Shown: piece after piece, positions 17,337 to 26,448 of the stretch
How the letters are laid out: the number at the start of each line of letters is the position of its first letter
Position numbering within the stretch: the stretch's first letter is position 1
DNA from: Couchioplanes caeruleus
GTDB lineage: Bacteria; Actinomycetota; Actinomycetes; Mycobacteriales; Micromonosporaceae
Direction of reading: 5' to 3'
Assembly (NCBI RefSeq): GCF_003751945.1
Contig: NZ_RJKL01000001.1
Location: 2,046,001-2,110,000 of the forward strand
Length of the DNA stretch: 64,000 nucleotides
Notes under the pieces: generated by a model
The model's database searches: none
What the model was told of the DNA's origin: nothing
What the model saw: the letters and a program-made list of their open reading frames with translations, nothing else
Position numbers and translations under genes: made by a program

Positions 17337-18337
17337 TCCAGCACCCCTTCGTGATGCGCCGCGTGTGCGTGGCCGTGGAATCGGTGGATGGCGTCCTCGG
17401 CGCCGGGCGGCATGCTGCCGTCGGCGTTGCGGACGAGGAAGAGCCCGGCCATGCCGCCGTCGGAGTGGAACTGGACGTGGCAGTGGTACATCCACACGCC
17501 CGGGCCGACGCCCTCTCCGGCCCGCACCTGGAAGCCGAACGAACCGCCGGGGTTCAGGTCCTTGGTGTCGATGACGGCGCTCGGGTCGGCGGGCCCCTCG
17601 AGCAGGCCGGTCCGGTTGTCCGCCCACCGGTGGGCGTGCAGGTGGAAGGTGTGGAAGGTGCCGCCGTGGCCGATGGCGATCCACTCGACGCGCTGGCCGA
17701 GGTTCGCCTCGAACATCGGGGTGTCCGGCGCCGTCCGATTGTTGATCAGCATGTCGTTGAAGACGACGGTGAACTGCTTCTCCGGCAGCAGGTCGCCGCG
17801 CCGCCGCACGATCAGCGCGCCGTAGAGGCCCTTGGCGACGCCGCCGGTGCCGTGCTCGGTACCCATCGCATGGTCGTGGTAGTGCCAGTAACCGGCGCTG
17901 CCCGGCAGGAACCGCCGCCCCTCCGCCGCGACCATCTCGCGGGAGCGCCAGACATAGGTACGCGTCTCGCCCGGGCCGTTGAAGGACGCGTTCAGCGGGC
18001 TGCCGTCGGAGTCGGTGCTGTAGTCGACGCCGTGCGGATGGATGGACAGGCGCTGGTCGGTGCGGTTCACCAGGGTGATCTCGAGAGTGTCGCCCTCCCA
18101 CATCTCCAGGATCGGCCCGGGTACGGTAGCCCGCCCCGGAGCCAGGCCGTAACCGTAGAGCCCGCCGGGCAGCGCCTCGGCGTAGATGGTGACCTTGCGG
18201 GTGGCGCCGGCCGCGGCTCCGGCGGGCCGCCCGGCGAGGGACGCGCCGGCCGCCACGGCGGGCACGGCGAGCCCGGCGGCCCCGGCGGTGAGCACTGCAC
18301 GGCGCGACACGGCCCGGCCGACAACGTTGTCGTCCAT
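17333..18337 (-). CDS. Small (two-domain) laccase, multicopper oxidase
   Basis: This 334-residue exported oxidase couples one-electron oxidation of phenols, metal ions or a protein donor to reduction of oxygen to water. The N-terminus has a twin-Arg motif (SRRAVLTAG) and a hydrophobic stretch ending near AGAAAG, so TAT export is likely. All four copper motifs are present: HPHGVDY, YWHYHDHAMG, HTFHLHAHRW and YHCHVQFHSDGGM, the last carrying the type 1 Cys with flanking His. The two-domain length matches the small laccases of Streptomyces, which work as trimers. The ATG at 18337 with GGAG upstream is preferred to a GTG 6 bp earlier. It is the first gene of the four-gene secreted operon. Confidence 0.92.
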   Translation of the reverse strand: MDDNVVGRAVSRRAVLTAGAAGLAVPAVAAGASLAGRPAGAAAGATRKVTIYAEALPGGLYGYGLAPGRATVPGPILEMWEGDTLEITLVNRTDQRLSIHPHGVDYSTDSDGSPLNASFNGPGETRTYVWRSREMVAAEGRRFLPGSAGYWHYHDHAMGTEHGTGGVAKGLYGALIVRRRGDLLPEKQFTVVFNDMLINNRTAPDTPMFEANLGQRVEWIAIGHGGTFHTFHLHAHRWADNRTGLLEGPADPSAVIDTKDLNPGGSFGFQVRAGEGVGPGVWMYHCHVQFHSDGGMAGLFLVRNADGSMPPGAEDAIHRFHGHAHAAHHEGVLE

Positions 18338-18545
18338 GCGCACTCCGTCCGGCCGGTACTTTCATCAATTGACAGCAATCTATGCGTTGCGGCCGACGAA
18401 AGTAAAGGTTCCGTCCTCGGAAAGTCGTCGATCTCCGGCTCGCACGATCGTGCGATGACGGCGTTCGCAGGTTTGGCCGTCGCGCTCATCGGGGTAACCG
18501 GCTGCTCCGCGTGACCAGCGGCGGGGAGAAAGACCGGATCCGACG

Positions 18546-18950
18546 ATGAGTGTGCTGACTGCCCGCTTCGACGTGCCGTTGGGTGCCCACGCGCCCCGCA
18601 CGGCACGGCACGCCACGACGGCCGTGCTCACGGGCTGGGGATATCGGGACGACATCTGGCTCGACCAGGCGGCCGTGGTGATCAGCGAGCTGGTGACCAA
18701 CGCCGTACGCCACGGCGGCGGGTGCGTCGAGGTGAGCATGGAGTGCCACCACGGCCGGGTCACCCTGTTGGTCGCCGACGGCTCGTCGGTCGTGCCGCGG
18801 CGCCGCGACGCCGACTCCTGCGGGGGCCGCGGGCTCGCGCTCATCGAGGCACTGACGACCCGCTGGGGAGTCCGCGACCACCAGGGCGGAAAGCAGGTCT
18901 GGGCCGATCTCCTCCCCTGCCCGGCCGGGCACCGGGCTCACCGCTCGTAG
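18546..18950 (+). CDS. RsbW-like ATP-binding protein (anti-sigma factor type kinase)
   Basis: This 134-residue soluble protein consists of one HATPase_c_2 domain, the fold of anti-sigma factor kinases such as RsbW/SpoIIAB. The N-box reads [16 protein letters not shown] and the G2-type loop [16 protein letters not shown]. Between them lies VADGSSVVP, where the usual second nucleotide-binding Asp/Gly motif sits. Actinomycetes carry dozens of such single-domain proteins, many without an adjacent sigma factor, and none is adjacent here. The target is therefore unknown. Its stop overlaps the end of the convergent nhaA gene by 13 bp. Confidence 0.85.
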   Translation: MSVLTARFDVPLGAHAPRTARHATTAVLTGWGYRDDIWLDQAAVVISELVTNAVRHGGGCVEVSMECHHGRVTLLVADGSSVVPRRRDADSCGGRGLALIEALTTRWGVRDHQGGKQVWADLLPCPAGHRAHRS

Positions 18951-20203
18951 ACGTCCGGAATCTCGTTGCCGTCGGCGTCGACCTGCTCCGCCTCGTGCAG
19001 ACGCCGATAGGTGCGGTTCCGCAGACGCAGGATGACCGTCGCGAGCACCGCCGCCGTCAGCGAGCCGGTCAACACGGCCACCTTGACGTGGGCGTCGCGT
19101 GCCGTGCCGGCGCCGAACGCCAGCTCGCCGATCAGCAGGGACACGGTGAAACCGATCCCGCCGAGCACCGCCAGCGCGACGACGTCGATCCAGGCCAGCC
19201 CGGCGTCGATCGTCGCCCGGGTGAACCTGGCCGCCAGCCAGGTCGCGAGCGTGATGCCGACCGGCTTGCCCACGACCAGGCCCAGCACGACCCCGATCGC
19301 CACCGGGTCGGTGAGCGCCGAGAACAGCCCGTCCAGGCCGCCGACCGTGACGCCGGCCGACATCAGCGCGAAGACCGGCACCGCGAACCCGGCGGACAGC
19401 GGACGGAACCGGTGCTCGAAGTGCTCCGCGAGGCCCGGCTCGTCGGCCCCGTCGCGGCGCAGCACCGGCACCGCGAAGCCCATGAGGACGCCGGCGACGG
19501 TGGCGTGCACGCCGGACGCGTGCACCAGCGCCCAGGCGGCGCAGGCGAGCGGGAGCAGCAGCCACCACGACCGGACCCGGCGCTGCACCAGCACGGTGAA
19601 CAGGACGAGCGGGACGAGGGCCAGCCCGAGCGGCAGCACCGCGAGATCGGCGGTGTAGAACAGCGCGATGATCACGATGGCCAGCAGGTCGTCGACCACC
19701 GCGAGGGTGAGCAGGAACGTCCGCAGCGCCGTCGGCAGGTGGCGCCCGACGACCGCGAGCACGGCCAGAGCGAAGGCGATGTCGGTGGCGGTCGGGATCG
19801 CCCAGCCCTGGGCCGCGCCACCCAGGTTCGCGGCCGTGTAGAACAACGCCGGCACGGCCACGCCGCCGGCCGCGGCCGCCACCGGCACCGCCGCCCGGCG
19901 TACATCGCGTAGGTCGCCGGCGACGAACTCGCGCTTGAGCTCGAGACCGGCGACGAAGAAGAAGATCGCCAGCAGGCCGTCGGCGGCCCACGTGGCCAGG
20001 GAGAGGTCGAGGTGCCAGGCGGCCGGCCCGACCCTGAGACCGAGCAGAGCGTGATAGCTGTCCGCCCACGACGAGTTGGCCCAGACGAGCGCGATCAGCG
20101 CCCCGGCGAGCAGCAGCGCCCCGCCGATCGTCTCCTTGCGCAGCACGTCGGCGATCCGCCGGGCCTCGGGCCACGAACCGCGACTGAACAGGTTGGGGGT
20201 CAC
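18938..20203 (-). CDS. nhaA: Na+/H+ antiporter NhaA
   Basis: This 421-residue inner-membrane antiporter exchanges sodium or lithium for protons and supports pH and salt homeostasis. It has about 12 hydrophobic segments. Family motifs are visible: [18 protein letters not shown] in the first third, [17 protein letters not shown], and the paired aspartates of the ion site in [35 protein letters not shown] is near the C-terminus. The start is a GTG at 20203 with GGAG 4 bp upstream; the frame is open much further but the extra residues match nothing. The charged tail ([16 protein letters not shown]) is cytoplasmic. Confidence 0.95.
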   Translation of the reverse strand: MTPNLFSRGSWPEARRIADVLRKETIGGALLLAGALIALVWANSSWADSYHALLGLRVGPAAWHLDLSLATWAADGLLAIFFFVAGLELKREFVAGDLRDVRRAAVPVAAAAGGVAVPALFYTAANLGGAAQGWAIPTATDIAFALAVLAVVGRHLPTALRTFLLTLAVVDDLLAIVIIALFYTADLAVLPLGLALVPLVLFTVLVQRRVRSWWLLLPLACAAWALVHASGVHATVAGVLMGFAVPVLRRDGADEPGLAEHFEHRFRPLSAGFAVPVFALMSAGVTVGGLDGLFSALTDPVAIGVVLGLVVGKPVGITLATWLAARFTRATIDAGLAWIDVVALAVLGGIGFTVSLLIGELAFGAGTARDAHVKVAVLTGSLTAAVLATVILRLRNRTYRRLHEAEQVDADGNEIPDVYER

Positions 20204-20301
20204 AAGGCTCCGTTTCCGGGGTCGGTCGATCCACTTGCCGACCAGACTTCCCGGCGCACCGCCGCCAACCCTACCGGCTGACGGCGCCACGCGACCCGCG
20301 A

Positions 20302-21252
20302 TCACGGCAGTCGCGACGTCCAGAGCAGGCTCAGCAACGCCGCCGCGAGGCCCAGCAGCAGCGCCGCGCCGGCGTACCACTGGGTGATCTCCTCGGGTTG
20401 CACCCGGTGCCCGATCGAGCTGCCCATGTCCTCGTAGACCTGCTTGAGCTCGCTGACCGAGGCGGCCTCGTAGAAGTACCCCTTGGTCTTCTCCGCGAGC
20501 TGCTGCAACGACAGCCGATCCACCGGTACGCGTTGCAGCACGCCCCGGATGTCGACGACGCCGGAGTCCGTGCCGAAGGCGATCGTCGAGACCGGGACGT
20601 TCGCCGCCGAGGCGGCCGTCGCGGCATCCTCCACCGAGCGCCCCGACGTGCGGTAACCGTCGGAGAGCAGCACGATCCGCGCTGGCGGCGCGCCGTCGGC
20701 CCCGTCGGCCGGCACCGAGCGGATCGCGTCCAGCGACGTGAACACCGCCTCGCCGGTCGCCGTCGCCTCGGCCAGCGTCAGCCCGTCGATGCCGGCGATC
20801 ACCGCCGCGCGGTCCTTCGTCGGGGAGACCAGCACGTTCGCGGCCTTGGCGAACGACACCAGGCCCAGGTTGTACGTCGGCGGCAGCTCCTGGACGAACG
20901 CCTTGGCCGCCTCCTGCGCCGCCTCGATGCGGTTCGGCGCGACGTCGTCGGCCTCCATCGACAGCGACACGTCGATCGCCAGCATGACCGTGGCCCGCTC
21001 CAGCGGCTCCTCCCGGTCGACCGACGGGCGCGCCATCGCCAGGGCGAGCACGAACAGGCTGAGCAGGGAGGCCCCGGCGGCCACGTGCCGGCGCCAGCCC
21101 AGACCCTTCGGCGCGAGCGAGCGCAGCAGGTCCACGTTGGTGAACTTCATCGCGTACTGGCGCCGGCGGAACTGGCGCCAGACGTAGGCGGCTACCACCA
21201 GCAGGACCGGCAGCGCGGCGAGCAGCCACCACGGCTGCAGAAAACGGATCAT
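20302..21252 (-). CDS. VWA domain membrane protein (BatA-like)
   Basis: This 316-residue protein is anchored by two N-terminal hydrophobic segments and one at the C-terminus, holding a von Willebrand factor A domain. The metal-binding MIDAS motif is complete: DVSLSM near residue 93, a Thr in the TGEAVF region and the Asp of [11 protein letters not shown]. It forms a set with DUF58 and MoxR proteins, which by family knowledge act together in chaperone-like assembly or maturation of surface or metal-dependent complexes. The ATG overlaps the stop of the DUF58 gene by 4 bp, so it is the last gene of a three-gene operon. Confidence 0.9.
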   Translation of the reverse strand: MIRFLQPWWLLAALPVLLVVAAYVWRQFRRRQYAMKFTNVDLLRSLAPKGLGWRRHVAAGASLLSLFVLALAMARPSVDREEPLERATVMLAIDVSLSMEADDVAPNRIEAAQEAAKAFVQELPPTYNLGLVSFAKAANVLVSPTKDRAAVIAGIDGLTLAEATATGEAVFTSLDAIRSVPADGADGAPPARIVLLSDGYRTSGRSVEDAATAASAANVPVSTIAFGTDSGVVDIRGVLQRVPVDRLSLQQLAEKTKGYFYEAASVSELKQVYEDMGSSIGHRVQPEEITQWYAGAALLLGLAAALLSLLWTSRLP

Positions 21253-22268
21253 CGGGTGGTCCCCCGGGTGCGAGCGTGTCGTTGGGCCGCGACGAAACGG
21301 ACCATGTCCAGCAGCCAGTCGGTATCCGTACGCAGTCTCAGGTGGGCGGCCCCGGCCGCGCGCAGCGCACGCGCGATCTCGCCGCGCTGCTGCCCGGCCG
21401 CCTCGGCGTAGCGGGCCCGCAGCGCCGGATCGGCCGTCTGCACCTCGTGCAGCGCACCGGTCTCCGGGTCGGCCAGGGTCAGCACGCCGACGTCCGGCAG
21501 CTCCAGTTCCCGGGGGTCCACGACCTCGATCGCCAGGACGTCGTGGCGCACCGCGAGCTTGCGCACGGGCCGCGCCCAGCCCTCGACCGGTGCCAGGAAG
21601 TCCGAGACGACCACGGCGACACCCCGGCGGCGCGGTGGGCGGTTCAGCATGTCGATCAGCTCGCCCAGGTCGGTGCGGCCGGGCCTGATCTCCGTACGCG
21701 CGATGGCCCGCAGCAGCCCCTGCGCCTCCTTGCGCCCGGGTCGCGCGGGCAGGCGCACGACCGGCGCGGGCGTGGGCACGGCCGCGGGCGGGCGCTTGCG
21801 ACGCAGCCAGCCGAGGCCGCCGCCCCCGGGCTCGGCGGCCACCTGCCCCGAGCCGGTGCCGACGACGGCACCGATCCGGTTGCCGCCGCGCACGGTGAGG
21901 TGCGCCATCGCGGTGGCCGCCGCCAGCACCAGGTCGCTCTTGAGGCACCGGGCGGTACCGAAGTCGAGACTTGCCGAGAGGTCGATCGCCATCCACGTCT
22001 CGAGCTCGCGGTCGGCGACCGTACGCCGGACGTGCGGCAGCGTCGTGCGGGCGGTGACCGGCCAGTCCATGCGGCGTACGTCGTCGCCGGGGCGGTACTC
22101 CCGGCTCTCCCCCGCCTCGCTGCCCGGCCCGGGCAGCAGGCCGGCGTAGTCGCCCTGGAGCAGCCCGTCGAGCTTGCGGGTCACCAGCAGTTGCAGGCGC
22201 GAGAGGACTGCCTCGGCACGCGCCGAGCCGGGCCCGGCGGTCGGGGACGGGATGTCGGCTGTCGTCAC
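21249..22268 (-). CDS. DUF58 domain-containing protein
   Basis: This 339-residue soluble protein contains the family signature [22 protein letters not shown], read around residues 52-73, followed by the VWA-related core ([15 protein letters not shown], then [11 protein letters not shown]). It is the middle partner of the MoxR-DUF58-VWA system, thought to bridge the ATPase and the membrane VWA protein. It lies 10 bp after the MoxR gene and overlaps the VWA gene. Coupling and order are the standard ones in actinobacteria. Confidence 0.9.
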   Translation of the reverse strand: MTTADIPSPTAGPGSARAEAVLSRLQLLVTRKLDGLLQGDYAGLLPGPGSEAGESREYRPGDDVRRMDWPVTARTTLPHVRRTVADRELETWMAIDLSASLDFGTARCLKSDLVLAAATAMAHLTVRGGNRIGAVVGTGSGQVAAEPGGGGLGWLRRKRPPAAVPTPAPVVRLPARPGRKEAQGLLRAIARTEIRPGRTDLGELIDMLNRPPRRRGVAVVVSDFLAPVEGWARPVRKLAVRHDVLAIEVVDPRELELPDVGVLTLADPETGALHEVQTADPALRARYAEAAGQQRGEIARALRAAGAAHLRLRTDTDWLLDMVRFVAAQRHARTRGTTR

Positions 22269-22278
22269 GAGTGGACCG

Positions 22279-23520
22279 TCACTGCTGTCCCGGCCACGCG
22301 GAGTGCGGCGGGTGCTGCTGCGCGCCGTACGCCGGGCCGCCGCTCCCCGGGGCGAGGGTGCCGAATGCCGGCGCGGGGGTGCCGAACGCCGGGGCTCCGC
22401 TCGCCGGAGCCGGAATGCCGGATGCGGGCGCTACGTGGCCGTTGACCGCCGCGTCCTGCCGGGAGGCCACCGACGGCGCCGGCACGCTGGCCATGATCCG
22501 GGCCACGATGTGGTCGGCCGGGATGTCGTCGGCGAGCGCGTCGTAGCTGAGAACGAGCCGGTGCCGCAGGATGTCCGGCGCGATGTCCTGCACGTCCTGC
22601 GGCAGCGCATAGTCCCGGCCGCGCAGCAGCGCCAGGGCCCGGGTGGCGCGCACGATGCCGAGTGAGGCGCGCGGGCTGGCGCCGTACTGGATGAACTGGG
22701 CGACGTCCGGCATGCCGTGCTGGGCCGGGGCGCGGGTGGCCAGCACGAGCCGCACGGTGTAGTCGACCAGCGCGTTGTGGACGAAAACCTGGTCGGCGCG
22801 GCGCTGCAGGCCGAGCAGATCCTCGGACGTGAAGATCGGCTTGGGTTCGGGTGCGCTGACGCCCATCCGGTAGACGATCTCGCGTTCCTCGGCGTCGGTC
22901 GGGTAGCCCACGAGGATCTTCATCAGGAAGCGGTCACGCTGGGCCTCCGGCAGCGGGTAGACACCCTCCTGCTCGATGGGGTTCTGCGTCGCCATCACCA
23001 GGAACGGGTCCGGCACGCGGTGGCTCTCGCCGCCGATCGACACCTGGTGCTCGGCCATGACCTCGAGCAGCGCCGACTGCACCTTCGCCGGTGCCCGGTT
23101 GATCTCGTCGGCAAGCAGGAAGTTGACGAACACCGGACCGAGCTCGACGTCGAACTTCTCGCTGGACTGCCGGTAGATCCGGGTGCCGACGATGTCGGCG
23201 GGCACCAGGTCGGGGGTGAACTGGACGCGGGAGAACGTGCCGCCGACCACCCGTGCCAGGGTCTCCACCGCGAGCGTCTTGGCCACGCCGGGCACGCCCT
23301 CGAGCAGGCAGTGCCCCCGGGCCAGCAGCGCGACGAACATCCGCTCGACCATCCGGTCCTGCCCGACGATGACCCGCTTCACCTCGAACATGGCCCGCTC
23401 GAGCTGGGTGGCGTCCTGCGCGGGCGGCACCGGCGCACCCCCGGCAGGCTCGGTCGCGCCGGGGGTGCCGGTCATGCCGGTCGCGCCGGTCGTGCCCTCG
23501 GGTGTGGTCGGGTCGGCCAC
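22279..23520 (-). CDS. MoxR family AAA+ ATPase
   Basis: This 413-residue ATPase drives conformational work on partner proteins. The AAA core has a Walker A GVPGVAKT, Walker B LLADEINRAPAK, the sensor region MATQNPIEQEGVYPLPEAQRDRFL and a C-terminal lid. The C-terminal 70 residues are an unusual low-complexity tail of Ala, Pro, Gly and Phe, with repeated APAFGT/ASG units, not part of the fold. The start was set at the GTG at 23520, which has GGAGG 4 bp upstream; a TTG further out would add 20 residues. First gene of the MoxR-DUF58-VWA operon. Confidence 0.92.
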   Translation of the reverse strand: MADPTTPEGTTGATGMTGTPGATEPAGGAPVPPAQDATQLERAMFEVKRVIVGQDRMVERMFVALLARGHCLLEGVPGVAKTLAVETLARVVGGTFSRVQFTPDLVPADIVGTRIYRQSSEKFDVELGPVFVNFLLADEINRAPAKVQSALLEVMAEHQVSIGGESHRVPDPFLVMATQNPIEQEGVYPLPEAQRDRFLMKILVGYPTDAEEREIVYRMGVSAPEPKPIFTSEDLLGLQRRADQVFVHNALVDYTVRLVLATRAPAQHGMPDVAQFIQYGASPRASLGIVRATRALALLRGRDYALPQDVQDIAPDILRHRLVLSYDALADDIPADHIVARIMASVPAPSVASRQDAAVNGHVAPASGIPAPASGAPAFGTPAPAFGTLAPGSGGPAYGAQQHPPHSAWPGQQ

Positions 23521-23803
23521 CGGTCCTCCAACAGCGTGTCGCACTTCGCGGTCTGCGCCGGCGCGGGTGCCGACGCTCAAGACTTACACGACCATGCGCC
23601 GAAGCGGTCCGGCGGAGCCGTATTACGCGCCGACCACAAGGGTACGAACATGTCGATCTTTCTGCGCGATGCGCACGGACGGGCACGCCCATCGGGTAGA
23701 CGCCGGGCCGGATGAGCCGTGTAACATTCAGCGCGTCGCCGGGCGACTTCCCCCGTGGTCGCCCGGCGCTCAACTCCCCTCCGGCCCTCGATAGGCTCCC
23801 GGA

Positions 23804-24010
23804 GTGGTCGAGGAGCTTGCACCCCAGTGTTCCGCCAAGGGCTGCCGCGCGGCCGCCGAGTGGGAGCTGCGGTGGAACAACCCCCGGCTGCATACGCCGG
23901 ATTACCGCAAGACCTGGCTCGCCTGTGCGCGGCACCGCGAAACCCTCGGCGACTTCCTGGGCGTTCGGGGTTTCCTGCGCGAGGTGACCGAGTTCCGCAC
24001 CACGGCCTAG
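23804..24010 (+). CDS. Small conserved Cys-containing protein of unknown function
   Basis: This 68-residue protein has the pattern CSAKGCRAAAEWELRWNNPRLH ... LACARHRETLGDFLG. Two Cys in C-x4-C, a third Cys and a following His could bind zinc; family resemblance to short actinobacterial proteins sometimes mislabelled acetone carboxylase is recalled, not checked. The GTG at 23804 has a weak CGGAG upstream. It stands directly before the two PH-domain genes with a 9-bp gap and may be cotranscribed with them. The function is unknown. Confidence 0.7.
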   Translation: MVEELAPQCSAKGCRAAAEWELRWNNPRLHTPDYRKTWLACARHRETLGDFLGVRGFLREVTEFRTTA

Positions 24011-24019
24011 GCTTGCGTC

Positions 24020-24646
24020 GTGACCGAGCCCAGCGCACCGGTGAGCCCCGCCGCCCCGGCACCGACACCCGCCGGCCCCACCGCTGCAAGCCCGGCCGCC
24101 GACCCCACCGCTGCAAGCCCGGCCGCCGGCTCCGCCGCCCCAGGCCCGCTCCCTGCGATCACTGCGCTGGAGCCGTGGCCGGACACGGTCGACTGGCGTC
24201 CGGTCTCCCCGAAGCTGATCACTGTGGAGCTGCTCGAACGCGCGGCCTGGATCGTGGTCCTGCTCGCCGGGCTGACGACCGGCTGGGTGATCACCGCTTC
24301 CCGGCTCTGGCCGGCGGCCATGGCGGCGGTCCTGCTGCTCGGGATCTGGCGCTGCCTCGTCACCGTGCGCGCCGTCCGGGCCTGGGGCTACGCCGAGCGC
24401 GACAACGACCTGCTGGTCCGGCACGGCCTGGTGATCCGCCGGCTCTCGATCGTCCCGTACGCCCGGATGCAGTTCGTCGACGTGACGGCCGGACCGCTCG
24501 AGCGCGCGTTCCAGTTGGCCACCGTCCAGTTGCACACCGCCTCGGCGGCGAGTGACGCCAGGATTCCCGGGTTGCCTCCGGAGGAGGCGGCCCGGCTGCG
24601 CGACCGCCTGACCGCGCTCGGCGAGGACCGGGCCGAGGGCCTGTGA
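24020..24646 (+). CDS. PH domain-containing membrane protein (YdbS-like)
   Basis: This 208-residue protein starts with about 60 residues of Ala/Pro/Ser low complexity, then two hydrophobic helices (about residues 75-115) and a bacterial PH (bPH2) domain with NDLLVRHGLVIRRLSIVPYARMQFVDV. It ends at residue 208 with a charged segment. It is the smaller member of the YdbS/YdbT pair. The start is a GTG without a clear ribosome-binding site. Its stop overlaps the start of the larger partner by 4 bp. Role: a membrane protein of unknown function; the Bacillus homologues are linked to resistance against a secreted antimicrobial peptide. Confidence 0.85.
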   Translation: MTEPSAPVSPAAPAPTPAGPTAASPAADPTAASPAAGSAAPGPLPAITALEPWPDTVDWRPVSPKLITVELLERAAWIVVLLAGLTTGWVITASRLWPAAMAAVLLLGIWRCLVTVRAVRAWGYAERDNDLLVRHGLVIRRLSIVPYARMQFVDVTAGPLERAFQLATVQLHTASAASDARIPGLPPEEAARLRDRLTALGEDRAEGL

Positions 24647-26034
24647 CCGCGCCGCCGGAAGCCGTACGTCAGGGTGACGAACCGCGCAAGCGCCTGCACC
24701 CGCTCAGCCCGCTCCTGCACGGTGCCAAGTCCATCGCCGTCATCGTGGCCGCACTGAGCTGGCAGACGCTCTCCCAGGTCGGTCTGGAGCGTTTCGCCCT
24801 CGTCGTCGCCGTGCTCGCGGTCGGCGTGGTGGTCTTCTCCGTGGTCGGGTGGCTCAACACCGGCTACCACGTCGTCGGCCGCGAGCTACGGATCCAGGAC
24901 GGGCTGCTGTGGCGCCGCAACCGGGCCATCCCGCTCGACCGGCTGCAGGCCGTCGAGCTGCGCCGCCCCCTGCTCGCCCGGCTCACCGGCCTGGCCGAGC
25001 TGCGCCTCGAGGTGGTCGGCGGCGGCAAGACCGAGGCGCCGCTGGCCTACCTGACCGTACGGGAGGCCGCCGCGCTGCGCGGACGGCTGCTGGCTCTCGC
25101 CGGACGGGCCCCGGACCCCGCGGATCCGGCGGCCGCCGAGCACGCCGGACCGGCGCCCGAACGGCCGCTGTTCCGCGTCGCCAACCGGGACCTGTTGATC
25201 AGCCAGTCACTGACCCCGCAGGCGTTCTTCCTGCCCATCGGCGTGGCCTTCGTGGTCATGCAGTTCATCCTCGACGGCTCGTGGACCTTCGTCGGCATCG
25301 CGAGCACCGTCACCGCGATGGCCGGCGTCATCCTGCAGCCGATCCGCCGCGTGCTGCAGGATTGGGACTTCCGGCTGGCGCATGACGCCGAGGGCCGGCT
25401 GGCGGTCCACTACGGCCTGCTGGAGACGCGCAGCCAGATCGTGCCGCTGCACCGGGTGCAGACCATCGGCGTGACCTGGCCGCTGCTGTGGCGGGTGAAG
25501 GATTGGTTGCACCTGCGCCTCGACATCGCCGGGTACGGCGGACCGCAGTCCGGCGACGCCAAGCACTCGGACCGGCTGCTGCCCGTCGGCGACTTCCAGG
25601 CGGCACGGCAACTGGTCTTCCAGGTGCTGCCCGGCGTCGACCTGGCGGCGCTGGCCACCGTGACACCGCCGCCCCGGGCCCGCTGGAAGCACCCGATCGG
25701 CCTGCGCTACCTCGGCATCGGTCTGACGGCCGAGGTGTTCGTGTCGCGTTCGGGCCTGCTGACCCGGGAGATGACGCTGGTGCCGTACGCCCGCCTGCAG
25801 AGCGTGCGGGTGCTGCAGGGGCCGGTTCAGCGGCTGCTGGGCCTGGCGTCGGTCTACGCGGACACCGCGGGCGGACGATCCGGCGTGGCCGAGGACCGGG
25901 ACCTGGCGGAGGCCTGGTGGCTCGCGGAGCAGTTGTCGATCCGGGCCCGCGCGGCCCGCGGCCCGGCGCCTCTACTGACGTCCACGACGACGGCCGGTCC
26001 GCGCGACACACCTGATGCCGCGCGACACCCCTAA
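24643..26034 (+). CDS. PH domain-containing membrane protein (YdbT-like)
   Basis: This 463-residue membrane protein carries three successive bPH2 modules. The first contains GRELRIQDGLLWRRNRAIPLDRLQ, the second AEGRLAVHYGLLETRSQIVPLHRVQ and the third FVSRSGLLTREMTLVPYARLQ. Pairs of hydrophobic helices precede the first and second modules. It is the larger partner of the upstream gene, overlapping it by 4 bp at a GTG start, and the two likely form one complex in the membrane. The function is not established. Confidence 0.87.
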   Translation: MTAPPEAVRQGDEPRKRLHPLSPLLHGAKSIAVIVAALSWQTLSQVGLERFALVVAVLAVGVVVFSVVGWLNTGYHVVGRELRIQDGLLWRRNRAIPLDRLQAVELRRPLLARLTGLAELRLEVVGGGKTEAPLAYLTVREAAALRGRLLALAGRAPDPADPAAAEHAGPAPERPLFRVANRDLLISQSLTPQAFFLPIGVAFVVMQFILDGSWTFVGIASTVTAMAGVILQPIRRVLQDWDFRLAHDAEGRLAVHYGLLETRSQIVPLHRVQTIGVTWPLLWRVKDWLHLRLDIAGYGGPQSGDAKHSDRLLPVGDFQAARQLVFQVLPGVDLAALATVTPPPRARWKHPIGLRYLGIGLTAEVFVSRSGLLTREMTLVPYARLQSVRVLQGPVQRLLGLASVYADTAGGRSGVAEDRDLAEAWWLAEQLSIRARAARGPAPLLTSTTTAGPRDTPDAARHP

Positions 26035-26043
26035 GCTGGTGCC

Positions 26044-26439
26044 ATGGAGCTTCCGGAGTTCACCGCCGGTCTCAGCGCACGGGTCGAGCTGACCGTCACC
26101 GATGCCGACACCGCCCAGTCCCTCGGCTCCGGCGACGTGCCGGTGCTCGGCACACCCCGGGTCCTGGCCCTTGCCGAGGCCGCCACGGTCGCCGCGACGG
26201 CCCGGCAGATGCCGGGCGGTGTCACGACGGTCGGCACCCGCGCCGAGGTCGAGCACCGGGCGCCGACGCCGGTGGGGCGCCACGTCACCGCCCTGGCCAC
26301 GTTGGCCAAGGTGGACGGCCGCACGCTGCACTTCGACGTCGTCCTCCGCGACGGCGAGGAGCTGGTGGCCGAGGTCCGCGTCGAGCGGGTGATGCTCGAC
26401 CGCCAGCGGTTCATCGCCAAGGCGCTGGGCGAGGCGTGA
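26044..26439 (+). CDS. Hotdog-fold thioesterase family protein
   Basis: This 131-residue protein has the layout of the fluoroacetyl-CoA thioesterase (FlK)-like branch: an N-terminal strand with VELTVTDADTA, GDVPVLGTPRVLALAEAATVAA carrying the helix that wraps the hotdog sheet, and VEHRAPTPVGRHVTALATL with its conserved His. The Glu in LAEAATV and the His in VEHRAPTP are likely catalytic. It would cleave a small acyl-CoA; the substrate is unknown. It lies 9 bp after the PH-domain gene and converges with the PfkB kinase gene. Confidence 0.85.
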   Translation: MELPEFTAGLSARVELTVTDADTAQSLGSGDVPVLGTPRVLALAEAATVAATARQMPGGVTTVGTRAEVEHRAPTPVGRHVTALATLAKVDGRTLHFDVVLRDGEELVAEVRVERVMLDRQRFIAKALGEA

Positions 26440-26448
26440 GGCCCCGGC

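Noticed and set aside
13485..17354. Plus-strand frame of 1289 codons opposite the GSDH gene
   Set aside because: Long antisense frames are expected from the codon bias; the minus strand has clear ThuA, GSDH, PKD and DUF1080 domains.
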